Assembly: GCA_003427395.1 (NCBI GenBank) | Contig: BFEA01000178.1 | Location: 1,132,249 to 1,157,310, forward strand | DNA: 25,062 bases | Origin: Chara braunii | Taxonomy: Eukaryota > Streptophyta > Charophyceae > Charales > Characeae | Reading direction: 5' to 3' | In this document: positions 16,787-25,062 of the stretch, one piece after another | Layout of the letters: the number at the start of each line of letters is the position of its first letter | How positions within the stretch are numbered: the first letter of the stretch is position 1 | Notes under the pieces: model-generated | What the model saw: only the letters and a program-made list of their open reading frames with translations | The model's database searches: none | What the model was told of the DNA's origin: nothing | Program-made: the position numbers and the translations under genes

Positions 16787-17134
16787 CTAAACAGAGTTCA
16801 ACCACTTCGAGATCACCAGGCCCCTGGATGTATGCAACCCAGCCAGTTGGTTACCCTTCGCCCATGATATCAGAAACCACCAAAGTTTGCTTCTTGGGCC
16901 TTTCCCACACTTGGCTTTTCTGCGCCAGTCTGCTTGAATAGCTCTCCTCAGGCCTCTCTTAATGCTGACTTCAATTTCCGTGTCTGAAAATGGGGACCAA
17001 TCAAACCTGGACCTGTTCCTGTCCGTCCAAATAACTGAGCTGCCCTGGCCACACGGGCCACATACGCCCAGCCTTTTCGCCCAGTCTGTTATTCCCCCAC
17101 AAAACCCAGAAGGATCCACCTTGTGACGAACCAC
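16787..17134 (-). pseudogene. Possible LINE ORF2 C-terminal tail
   Basis: An open frame of 115 codons whose first few codons lie in the terminus of repeat copy D, so the true 5' end is missing. It contains SSVIWTDRNRSRFDWSPF, IKRGLRRAIQADWRRKAK and LWWFLISWAKGNQ. The IW.DRNR.RF pattern resembles what follows the zinc-binding region at the C-terminus of plant LINE ORF2 proteins (their IW.ERN.R.F motif). The assignment is from memory of that pattern and is tentative. Confidence 0.4.
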
Positions 17135-18456
17135 TTTCTGTGCCGCGCGACTTTCTGCGCGATGACAATGAGGGGTCCTGAGATGGGAGGATTGGGCAAA
17201 TTACGGGGGGGGGGTGGGATCGGCGGGTAAATTGCGTCGGTATCCTCGCTTCTTTATCTTCCTTCGCTTCGCTTCTTCCCTTTCGGCGGTGATGGGACAG
17301 GCCCGGGGCAGACGGTTGAGTATGCGCGCCCAGTTGGGCGCGATCAATAACGATTGGCGGTGGTACTTTTTTGCTCTGCTGGGAGTAAAAGGGGGGAACT
17401 GAGATTTTTGGCGCGATGATCGCACGGGAGCTTTCCCGTTTTTTTTTTAAATTTTCCTTTCAACTAATGACGAGCCCCCGAGGGCTCTCAGAATTTTGAT
17501 TTCTTGCTTTTTTTTCGTCTCGTCGGAATTTTTCTGTTGCAATTTCGAGGTCAGATAGGAATTTAGGACTTTTTGAATTTCTTGCCGTGCGACGCCTCTT
17601 TCTTGCACGCATCTTCCTGCGGCGGGAACGAAGTTCTGGCTAGACGGCGCCTTAATCTTGCATGCAACTGTGATTTTGGGCGGGCGCCATTGTAACTGTA
17701 TCCTTCTTCTTTCGCCTTCTTCCCGCCTCCTTCTTTTTCTTTGATACGTCTGATTGGGCGACGCGCTGCATGATCGGATCGATGCGCGGAGTGTGGCTAC
17801 GTCCCCCACGCCGCGGTCTGGCCATGCAGACTGCAGGAACTGCCTTCCCTTCTCCTCTTTCCGATCCCTGCAATCTCGCACTCTTCGCGCACGCATGCAT
17901 GCTATAAATTTTGTCGTCACAATTACCTCGCTCTCTTAAAAATTTTCGAAGCTCGAGGTTAGCGCGATCAGTGAGGGTCAGCTAATGAGCAAAGTGAGAG
18001 GTGAGTTGATGTGGGAGTTGGGTGACCCGACGAGTTGGTGCCAAGTGCGCGGGGTTGACGTGTAGGCCACGACGGACTGTGGCGCACCAGCGAGCCTGAC
18101 GGGCGCATGCGGACTAATCGGGGTGACAACTTCGTTGGAGGGTGCGAGACAATGGACTGTCCGCATCGGGAAGGAAGAAAGAGCGGAGAGAGATGGGTGT
18201 GAGAGTGTAATCTCTTCTTGTCCTTTTTCAGTCCTTGTATATAAAATTTTGGCCTCAGATGAGACGCCCCTGTTTTGCATTTCGACGTTTCTTTCGCCTT
18301 GCTATTGTGTGATGTATCGTTTTAGTGTTTGTACTTCCTGTTTTATTTTGTACTCGCTCCATGGGATGGACTTGATGATCTGGTAATGCTTGAATGCCCC
18401 ACGTTTGACGCAATACCCCCGGGATTACCCAGCTCTTGCAGCGCCGATCTATCCCC
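17122..18456 (+). repeat. Dispersed repeat family R, copy D (most complete)
   Basis: Begins at the terminus TGTGACGAACCAC (17122) and runs to GATCTATCCCC (18446-18456). It holds the hairpin GAGCCC-CCGA-GGGCTC (17472-17487), GCATGCATGCTATAAATTTT (17893-17912) and TATATAAAATTTTGG (18238-18252), both TATA-like in this direction. The TG start, size of about 1.33 kb and a TATA-like site some 220 bp before the end would suit an LTR. However, no terminal CA and no tRNA-complementary site follow, so the class is open. Confidence 0.8.
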
Positions 18457-18708
18457 ACTTTGATGATTGGCAGATGAAATAAGTTTGATGCTATTGCGGT
18501 GCTTCGATGTATGTCTGGATGGCGATGAGATATCCACAGGCCATGTCATTTCGTGAATCAAAGGGAGTTGTGTTGCGTATCCGGGAGGGGGATTTTCCAG
18601 CTGATGGCCCTATAACTGCTTTTTGCTCGAACAAAAATGGCTGAGAGATTATTGCATGGTTACATGAACCTTCTTTTGCATAGGTGATTGACTGATAGAT
18701 CTATCCCC
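18457..18708. other. Segment between 12-bp direct repeats
   Basis: The end of repeat D, GATCTATCCCCA (18446-18457), occurs again at 18698-18709. The roughly 240 bp between have no recognisable coding or terminal inverted repeat. It could be a small insertion that duplicated its target, or the second site could mark the edge of LTR copy 3. Confidence 0.4.
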
Positions 18709-18738
18709 AGCGGACCAACCCCGCAAGTCCCCGTGTAA

Positions 18739-18969
18739 GTGCGATCAGCCGAGCGCGACTTACGCGCGCACCCACGGAGCCAGTCCGCAACCCCAAATGG
18801 ACTTAGCACGATAAATCTCGATATGAATGATGAAACCCCCATCTGCGATACGGGCCGAGACACATTAAGATCCCGACGCCCTCCGACATACGGGGACTGC
18901 TGGGTGTGTATGCTTTGTGAATATCCAAAACGGAACGAGATTGATAGTCTGTGGGAACTAGCTGCATGA
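18739..18969 (+). CDS. Small Cys-bearing ORF upstream of ORF0 (doubtful)
   Basis: A 76-codon frame ending before ORF0 begins. Most of it is unremarkable; the last third reads YGDCWVCMLC, EYPKRNEIDSLWELAA and, if frameshifted, AAC. The C-x2-C and the following acidic/Trp stretch recall the first half of the PHD-like module at 3858-4019 (CYFCTC..ADWVNCATC). It is not seen in the other LTR copies. It may be a chance ORF. Confidence 0.25.
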   Translation: MRSAERDLRAHPRSQSATPNGLSTINLDMNDETPICDTGRDTLRSRRPPTYGDCWVCMLCEYPKRNEIDSLWELAA

Positions 18970-19133
18970 TTGAGCTGGTACGCTGACAGATCGCTCCTTT
19001 ATTATTTGCGCAGTTTAGGATCCGATCAATTGTCCGGTGCGCACGCACGTGTAAGACAGCAGTTGTCCGCGGACTTGCCATCTACACGCACGCCTGCAAA
19101 AGCCAGCTACAATCTCGCCCCGTAGTAAGATGT

Positions 19134-19802
19134 GTGTGCATGAATTCGGTTGAACGAGACATGGCGATAGATTCCCCTTTCTGGATCACCGATCGCGAAA
19201 GCCTGAGGGACCCTGAATACCGAGCGTATTGGGAGAGGGAACAGATCCGCCGTCAGCGGATCCGACAACATCGCCACCTACGGAACCCTAAGCACCTTGA
19301 ATACCCCTGCCAGACTGAAAACGAGCAACTGTGCAGGGGCGACTTCCATCTAGCAATCAACCGAGACCCGCGGATTCCCGATTATCCCGACATTCGAAAC
19401 CAGCAATATCTTCTAACCCCAGGCTTCGTTGCCATCACCACTGACTTCCCTCCCTACTACACCGTCCTCCCTTACCACCGGTTACTTGTGGTCCCCTGGG
19501 ATTCCATAGCCCGGTTCTGGCCCTGTCCGCCATGCTCGGATTGTCGGCAGCCTAGCGAATATCAGCAGGGGAGGGTCACGCAACGAGCCCATTCCAAGAA
19601 AGAGCGACGCAAACCCAGCTTGTCTTCGTCGGACCCAGAGACTTGCGACGGCCGCCAGCGGAACGAGCACTCCCACAGAGACACCCGTAGCACCGCACCT
19701 CGGCCCAGGCCGCACGATCGATCATCGCCCCAACTCAGAGCCATAAAACACTTGCAGTCCTACCCCTCAAACTTGACACAGGAGATTCCAGTTCCGACTT
19801 GA
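19134..19802 (+). CDS. LTR-encoded ORF0, copy 3 (intact)
   Basis: A 222-codon open frame located before the PBS. N-terminal about 55 residues: charged, Arg-rich (EREQIRRQRIRQ), perhaps helical. Middle: YPCQTENEQLC, TPGFVAITTDFPPYYTV, LPYHRLLVVPWDSIARFWP, then CPPCSDCRQ. C-terminal about 85 residues: basic, Ser/Arg/Pro-rich and probably disordered, including HRDTRSTAPRP. No signal peptide or membrane segment is evident. The start is the first ATG (MCMNSV) of the frame; an internal ATG (MAIDSP) follows 11 codons later. Two related copies exist (5400-6050, 12155-12636). Synonymous differences dominate in the core, so the protein was maintained while the elements multiplied. The family is unknown. 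Paired Cys residues suggest metal binding; the basic tail suggests nucleic-acid binding. Both are inference. Confidence 0.65.
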   Translation: MCMNSVERDMAIDSPFWITDRESLRDPEYRAYWEREQIRRQRIRQHRHLRNPKHLEYPCQTENEQLCRGDFHLAINRDPRIPDYPDIRNQQYLLTPGFVAITTDFPPYYTVLPYHRLLVVPWDSIARFWPCPPCSDCRQPSEYQQGRVTQRAHSKKERRKPSLSSSDPETCDGRQRNEHSHRDTRSTAPRPRPHDRSSPQLRAIKHLQSYPSNLTQEIPVPT

Positions 19803-19900
19803 AACTCCACCCCCACTTTCCTAAAATCCTTGGCACACCCCTTTTCGCACTTACAGGCCCACTAACACTCCGAAACAGGAAGTCGCGCTGGGCGTGCGGT

Positions 19901-19913
19901 TGGTATCGGAGCC
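19901..19913 (+). promoter_or_regulatory. Primer-binding site, initiator tRNA-Met type
   Basis: TGGTATCGGAGCC differs at one base in the first 12 from TGGTATCAGAGC, the usual plant initiator tRNA-Met complement. It immediately follows the LTR end block and precedes the gag ATG (20058) by 145 nt. Confidence 0.75.
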
Positions 19914-20057
19914 GACACGTGGCGAGCTTACAGGAAAAACGAGAAGGATAGTCGCTCAGACGATCTGGCGAACAGAGGACAACCTAGACAACGGAACGCG
20001 CCTCACCGCGATCCTATAATACTTAGGAGTCGATCGGCCGGAAGACAGACCGTCAAT

Positions 20058-21405
20058 ATGAACGCCAATCAAGCACCCAACGTTAATGTAAAGTTGGGCG
20101 GGGCACCTGTCCCCCCACCACCCGTCCGAGTTTGCGCACCTGCGGCTCCCCCTGATTCGTATCTCTTCGACCCTGCGCATCACCTGGTCGGGGAATGGCT
20201 GGCCTCCCTACGGCCCCCTACGGGCTCAACAGTACGATAACGATGAAGCCCGGATCAACATACCCACCCGACTAGGAGGCGATGCGCACCATTGGTTTAG
20301 CACCCACGCCTGGATTGATCTCCCGACCTTCGAAAGAGACTTCCTAAATCGGTTTGATTACATCCACCCTGACACAAGCTTTCTTTATGATCAAAGATCG
20401 TGTGCAGAAACCGCTTGAGTCCGTTACAGAATATCGTAGTAGGTTCTATAGGTTGTTTGTCAAGTCCGAGAGAGACGAGAAGGTAGGTAGAGACTTGTTT
20501 ATTGATGGGCTTCGAAGTTGGGCGATTATGACAAAACTGCGAAAGCAATTCTCCCCCATCAACCATACCATGCAGCAGATTATGGACAGAGCCGAGGAGA
20601 TGGAAAGAAAGTTCGCCGCAAGCTTCTTAGAAAGTCAAGATCACGCCAAGGAAGGAGACTCCTCGGAGATGGCCCGGGCGAAAGCTGAGCTGGCAGCGCT
20701 TCCGAACAAATTTGAAAATATGGGTTTCGTCTCCGGACCAGTCACCTACATAGAACCAGTCGCGACCAAAAGGCAGATACCCGATACAGTCGCAGCAATC
20801 GCACCATCGTCTCCCCCGAGCGTCCCCGCACAGCCTCACGAATCCAATGCAATATTATAATTAACTCGAGCGTTAGTTCATTTGATGCAGGAAAGCAAAA
20901 AGGAGCAGCGTGAGCACAACGCACTGATCGAATCGATAGTGAGGTCGATGCGCCCCATTACCATTAGGGCAGCCCCAGGAATGCAAGGAGCATCCCCTGC
21001 CCCAGCAGTAGGAGGGGCAGAGCCAACACAAGTGTTAGTTACACGTGTCACCAGCCAGGACACATAGCCCCGGATTGCCCCCACCGACCTGCACAACCCA
21101 GGATTGGAGCCGCGCCAGTGGCGGCGGCCCTGATCGCTAACGGACCTGGTCGAGTGGCTACGATGGTGGAAGAAACGGACAATTGTGTGAACCCGTCGGG
21201 GGTTACGGAGGAAGCAGCCGAACTTATCCCGCTCGATCAATACCTGTCACTAGGATATCTAGGCCTCAGCATGATTGGGGCCATCCAGCCCGCCCCCGAC
21301 CATAACGAAGTATCAGAATGGAGACCCTCCATAAGCGAGATGGAATGGGAGGACCCGTGTTCGTTACGGGAGAAATCGACGTTCTGGACGTCCTCCGAGC
21401 GTTAG
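20058..21405 (+). pseudogene. Ty3/gypsy gag (frameshifted)
   Basis: Capsid-type Gag spread over several frames: 20058 to about 20215 (YLFDPAHHLVGEWLASLR), a second frame to about 20385 (HHWFSTHAWIDLPTF, DFLNRFDYIHP), a third to about 21030 (IKDRVQKPLESVTEYRSRFYR, RDLFIDGLRSWAIMTKLR, then a charged stretch with ERKFAASFL), and from 21037 a fourth. The last begins with a CCHC zinc knuckle, YTCHQPGHIAPDC, whose first Cys is Ser (AGT), followed by an acidic region. Gag coats the genomic RNA; the knuckle binds nucleic acid. The translated leader upstream of the ATG (SDDLANRG) is conserved with the other gag copy. Frameshifts make this copy inactive unless some are sequencing errors. Confidence 0.82.
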
Positions 21406-22060
21406 ACCATCGTATTCCCCTACAAATCGGACACCTGTTGTCCATCTCCGAACAAGCTAACGATCGGATGATATAGCATTGTAAGGCGAACCGGAAACGG
21501 TTCGCCCTTGCCAGGATAGCAACAGCAAAAGGGAAGGACCCCGCCAAGGAGCCAAGATCTGACATGCCAAGCACTTGAGAGCTTGTTCGAATGGGCCTAA
21601 TCCAGAAAGACGATCATTTTATACGAATCAGGGCCCTTCCATGAAAATCCGCAGAATGTGACGTGAAAGTTTGGGGAAACCCCTATAGCGCGGTCCTTGA
21701 TTCTGGAGCCGCGGTCTTGGCCATCTCCTTACGAGTGGTCGAATGGCCGGCAGGCGAAAGGACGTGATCCCACTAGCGGAAGGCGATCATTTCGTCTCCG
21801 CTGACGAAGGCAAGATCCGAGTCATAGGGAGGATGGCGAACGTAGCCTTCCGAATCGGTAAGGTTAATGCCTTGGGTGACGTGGTGGTCCTAAACGTGAA
21901 CACAAACGACGTTCTTGTCGGATTACCGGCCCTCACAGCGTTGCGAGCCACGCTGGAGTTCGAACAACAAGCCGTTATACTCAACAACAAGGGAGGAAAA
22001 CCATATACCGTCCCGATGCGTCTTACCCTCAGGACGACCTCGATGATCGAGCGACAACGA
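21357..22060 (+). pseudogene. Ty3/gypsy protease region
   Basis: From 21357 to 21742 one frame with three stops reads LRALDHRIPLQIGHLL, KSAECDVKVWGNPY and then AVLDSGAAVLAIS. The last is the retropepsin active site, with DSGA in place of the commoner DTGA; catalytic Asp codon 21699-21701. A frameshift at about 21742 continues in the next frame: GDHFVSADEGKIRVIG, NVAFRIGKVNALGDVVVLNV and the closing NDVLVGLPALTAL, where retropepsins have their hydrophobic-hydrophobic-Gly strand. Protease cuts Gag-Pol into mature proteins. Nonsense and frameshift changes make this copy dead. Confidence 0.8.
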
Positions 22061-22723
22061 CGGGAACCTGGCATGATTCTGCGAACGATACGATGGGAAG
22101 AATCCATGGATGACTCCGACACTGAAGGAAATGAGGCTTCCTTACCAGTGACCACCTCCGAAATCGAGGAGGAGAACGACACTCAGATTCTCGAATTAAC
22201 ACAATGGATAATCCGTTACCCGGTTCGACAGAAAACAACGAAGACTTTCGTATTTGGCGCAGAGGCAGCCCGGCGAACTCCGACCCTTATCTTAGGTGAA
22301 CCGTTAGTACAGGTGTCACGGATGCCCGATTCCTTGGAACCCCCTCGGACCCTATACGAGGGAGCTGCCCCATTGCTACCACGATACCTGGACAAACGAT
22401 CGTTTTGTGATGTTACGGACATACCTCCCCGATCGCTTCTCACCATGGAAAAAGAAGTGAGATTGCTACGCCTAGGAGCAAAGACACGGGCTTCGGAACC
22501 CCCTGGGTACCCCGAAGCCTCGCTGATCGAAATGGGAATACGAATCACCGAAAGGCCGATAGATTCCCGGGATGTCGAAGACGGGATAGCCCCCGAAGAA
22601 CACATGGCCATCCAAGAGGAGGAAGCTCAGATGGTCGCCACCATATTCTCATGGTGGTCGGACAACTCCTTTGACTCCTCCCTGCCTCCACAGGACATGA
22701 AGGTGAACACACGAAACACATGA
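21743..22723 (+). CDS. Protease C-half plus long acidic PR-RT spacer
   Basis: The longest intact frame of the element, 326 codons. The first about 100 residues are the second half of protease. The remaining about 220 residues form a spacer before RT, with acidic runs (DDSDTEGNEASLP, EIEEENDTQ), DIPPRSLLTMEKEVRLLRLG, and EEEAQMVATIFSWWSD near the end. I recognise no domain there. The spacer is long compared with many Ty3/gypsy elements, where RT follows protease closely. The stop overlaps an ATG (ATGA at 22720-22723) that opens the RT frame. That may be chance given the decay around it. Confidence 0.6.
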   Translation: MAGRRKDVIPLAEGDHFVSADEGKIRVIGRMANVAFRIGKVNALGDVVVLNVNTNDVLVGLPALTALRATLEFEQQAVILNNKGGKPYTVPMRLTLRTTSMIERQRREPGMILRTIRWEESMDDSDTEGNEASLPVTTSEIEEENDTQILELTQWIIRYPVRQKTTKTFVFGAEAARRTPTLILGEPLVQVSRMPDSLEPPRTLYEGAAPLLPRYLDKRSFCDVTDIPPRSLLTMEKEVRLLRLGAKTRASEPPGYPEASLIEMGIRITERPIDSRDVEDGIAPEEHMAIQEEEAQMVATIFSWWSDNSFDSSLPPQDMKVNTRNT

Positions 22724-23096
22724 CGGTCGTTATCCACGGACAACCATACGAGTTACACGTACCACAATACATACCCGACGAAACACACCGCCTGATTGTG
22801 GAAATCCTAAGGGAATATTAGGGAGTGGTTAGGTTAACAGACACAGACATCGGATTGTCGCTAATCATCCAACACGAGATTCAAATTGGAAATCACCCCC
22901 CGATCCACTGCAAACCGTATCGATATTCCCTCGCTGAATAAAAAACGGCTTTACAGAGGATTAGAGAGTTTGAGGCTAACAGATGGATTGAGCCGGCTAC
23001 GGGACTGTGGTCGTTCCCCGTAGTCCTAATACCAAAAACGAATGGGTCGGTTCACATTTGCATCGATTATCGCAAGCTGAATGATATCACGATTAA
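22720..23096 (+). pseudogene. Ty3/gypsy reverse transcriptase, 5' part
   Basis: Reads VIHGQPYELHVPQYIP, DIGLSLIIQHEIQIG, PIHCKPYRYSLAE, IREFEANRWIEPATGLW, SFPVVLIPKTNGSVHICIDY and RKLND. This is the canonical entry of Ty3/gypsy RT up to the first catalytic-region motifs (the CIDYRKLN block). Two in-frame stops interrupt it (TAG after LREY, TAA after SLAE). Similarity ends abruptly at about 23096, where AT-rich DNA begins, so the YxDD box, RNase H and integrase are missing. Confidence 0.85.
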
Positions 23097-24540
23097 ATTT
23101 ATTATTTTTTCAAACTTTATTTGTATATTCTATATTACATAAGATATACATATATAAAATTTCATGGCATTTGTCACAGCCAAAAAAAAAATAAAAAATC
23201 ACCAAAGATGGCAGTGTCCAAAACGTGCTCCCCCACTCAATAATTTCACTCTCGTTTTATTTTTTCTAATTTTTATTATTATTATTTATTTTTTGTATTT
23301 GATTTTTATTTCAAATTCGGTAAAGAATTTAGATGTAATGTTGAGGCAAATGTTGTTTACTTTATTCTTTTGTATAACATATATTGTTTTCAGATGTTTT
23401 GAAATTCTTTTTTTTTTTTTTTTTTTTGGGTTCCCGTTCGGGCCGAACGCGTCGAGAGGGGGTGACGAACGTTCGGGCGCTCAGGATCGGGCGTTCGGCC
23501 TGTCCTGAACGACGGTAACCCTATATATTGACGATATATATATATATATATATATATATACGTACAAGGTTGCCAGACTGAACGTACGGAGGCCCCTAAG
23601 CTGACCCCCGAACGTTCGGGCGTTTAGGTCCCCGTACGGGGCCCGAACCTCAAATGGTTCGGACTCCTCAAAAAAATATTTTGGCACCTAAATAATATGA
23701 TGTTTTTCTGAAATGTTTTGTGTGAGTTTTGTGTGATGTAAGGTATCTCCCTGTTAATTTTGAAGTCATTCTGTTCATCCAAAAAAACATGAAATATCGG
23801 CAAAGATGGTGGTGTCAAAACTTTTTTGCCCACTCACTAATTTGTTTTTTTTTCTTCTCTCTTCTGACTTTTTGTTTTTCGTTTATTTCAACAAAGATGG
23901 TGATGTCAAAACATGAAATATCGACAAGTGCTATGAAAAAAATATTATTTTTTACAATTTTATTCGTAAATTGTTTATTTTGTAAGCTACAGATATACAA
24001 ATTTTCATGGCACTTGTCTCAACCAAAAAAAAACGAAAAATCGCCAAAGATTGCGGTGTCAAAAACGTGCTCGCCCACTCAATAATTTCGTTCTCGTTTG
24101 TTTTCCCCTAATTTTTATCATTATTATTTATTTTTAGTAGTTGATTTTTATTTCAAATTTGGCAAAGAATTTGGATGCAACATTGAGGCAAATGTTGTTT
24201 AGTTTATTCTTATGCATAACATATATTGTTTTCAGATTTTTTGAACTTTTTTTTTTTTTTTTTTTTTGGGTCCGCGTCTGGCCGAACGGCCGAACGTGTC
24301 GAGACAGGGTCCCCAAATTTCGGGCGTTCAGCTTCGGGTTCGAGCGCTCGGCGCGTCCCAAATGCCGACAACACTGTATATATATATATATATATATCGT
24401 CACAAACAAAATATATATATATATATCGTCACAAACAGAATATATATATATTTGTTGTCCTCTTCTCCCTCTCTGCCTACGGTTTACCGGGCAATTCTAT
24501 TTGACGATATATATACATATATATATATATACACAAACTT
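23097..24540 (+). repeat. AT-rich element in two tandem copies
   Basis: About 460 bp at 23100-23560 are repeated at 23940-24400. Shared blocks are TTTCATGGCA(T/C)TTGTC, CACTCAATAATTTC, TTGAGGCAAATGTTGTTTA, CATATATTGTTTTCAGAT, a T run, then a GC-rich part with GCCGAACG units and a TA run. A shorter partial copy lies at about 23785-23850 (CAAAGATGG.GGTGTCAAAAC). GC-rich palindromic phrases CGAACGTTCGGGCG occur at 23466-23479 and 23609-23622. Base composition differs sharply from the rest of the window. Its left edge cuts the RT coding sequence. No ORF of note; class unknown. Confidence 0.7.
23532..23560. repeat. (TA)n microsatellite
   Basis: Run of AT dinucleotides inside the AT-rich element; similar runs occur at 24376-24398, 24408-24426, 24440-24451 and 24507-24531. 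Two of these are separated by the repeated phrase CGTCACAAACA, giving a period of about 29 bp. Confidence 0.9.
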
Positions 24541-24990
24541 GTTAGATCGGAAAAACCAACTACAACCAAACAGGGGGCAACGTGTAACAACACCAAAAAA
24601 GGATCGTGGATGACAAGTCCCACATGCAAGCATCGCCCCTTCTTCAAAGGCCAAACGACGGAACAAGACCGCTCAGGACAAAACTCTTCTCTGCAAACAA
24701 AAATATATACAACATATAGCCTTATTCATTATCAAGACGTGGGTATTCCCATTCGCAAACCATTCATACTCTCATGGGCCAAACAACATTAAAAANAAAA
24801 CAAAACGAATGACTGGTCTCACTGACTCCTGCAGGAAAGCACCACTTCGCTCGCCAAACTACACCGAACAACAGGACAAAACCAACGGGGATGCAGACAA
24901 CAATGCCAAAAAACAAACATAATAAAACAAATGAACCTCGAGTGCGACACTCCATACCCTCCGCTCTCCATACCCGATAAACTCTACGTT
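24541..24990. other. Unassigned sequence at contig end
   Basis: No coding signal, retroelement motif or RNA gene recognised. Composition is A/C-rich on the plus strand. One N at 24796. Confidence 0.6.

Positions 24991-25062
<72 letters not shown>
24991..25062. repeat. (CA)n then (GA)n microsatellite at contig end
   Basis: CA repeats (24991-25000) followed by GA repeats to the last base. The contig therefore begins and ends in the same CT/GA dinucleotide class. Confidence 0.97.

Larger units (their letters stand above)
18709..19900 (+). repeat. LTR copy 3 of the gag-bearing element
   Basis: Everything upstream of the PBS at 19901 that shares content with LTR copies 1 and 2: ORF0 (19134-19802), TAAAATCCTTGGCACACCCC (19822-19841), AGTCGCGCTGGGCGTGCGGT (19881-19900). 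The left boundary is arbitrary (after the direct repeat). An ORF at 18739-18969 encodes a Cys cluster (GDCWVCMLC), whose relation to the LTR is unknown. Confidence 0.6.

Noticed and set aside
21787-22182. Ser/Arg-rich minus-strand ORFs opposite the protease region
   Set aside because: Shadows of the plus-strand 21743-22723 frame.
24370-24535. Short Tyr/Ile-repeat ORFs
   Set aside because: Produced by TA dinucleotide runs.

Overview
This window reads as a repeat-rich nuclear contig of a plant or green-lineage alga. Almost everything recognisable is decayed retrotransposon: Ty3/gypsy-like gag, protease, RT, RNase H and integrase pieces, a LINE, poly-A retroposon tails, microsatellites and AT-rich interspersed DNA. 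No bacterial operon structure is visible and I see no ordinary host gene. From memory the element proteins look most like those of large charophyte genomes such as Chara; I could not search, so treat that as a weak lean.

Layout. 47-1177: (CT)n, then dispersed repeat copy A. 1526-2752 (-): a broken accessory reading frame of unknown function. 2823-4640 (+): a decayed Ty3/gypsy pol remnant (RT end, RNase H, a PHD-like zinc module, integrase start). It runs head-on into a minus-strand gag (4640-5138) with its primer-binding site and LTR (5177-about 6130). 6485-7650: repeat copy B. 7651-about 9990 (-): a 5'-truncated LINE. 10027-about 11170: repeat copy E. 11171-11810 (-): a decayed coding fragment. 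11880-12017: (CT)n with an assembly gap. 12018-12857: a second LTR copy. 12869-14189: repeat copy C. 14190-17121: a foldback repeat, a decayed frame, three stacked poly-A retroposon 3' ends and a LINE-tail-like fragment. 17122-18456: repeat copy D. 18709-23096 (+): the best-preserved Ty3/gypsy element (LTR with an intact 222-codon ORF, PBS, gag, protease, start of RT). 23097-24540: a duplicated AT-rich element cutting off the RT. The contig ends in (GA)n.

The most interesting signal is a conserved protein reading frame ('ORF0') encoded upstream of the primer-binding site, apparently inside the LTR. It occurs three times: 5400-6050 (-), 12155-12636 (+) and 19134-19802 (+). In a 35-codon block, 14 of the 21 codons encoding identical residues in two copies differ synonymously, so protein sequence rather than DNA sequence was preserved. 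The LTR copy at 12018-12857 stops exactly where the PBS begins in the other two, which supports placing ORF0 within the LTR. Second in interest are a PHD-finger-like module between RNase H and integrase and the unidentified accessory frame at 1526-2752.

The pieces act together only in the sense of one Ty3/gypsy life cycle: LTR plus ORF0, PBS, gag, protease, RT/RNase H, integrase. No copy here is intact; frameshifts and nonsense codons are frequent.
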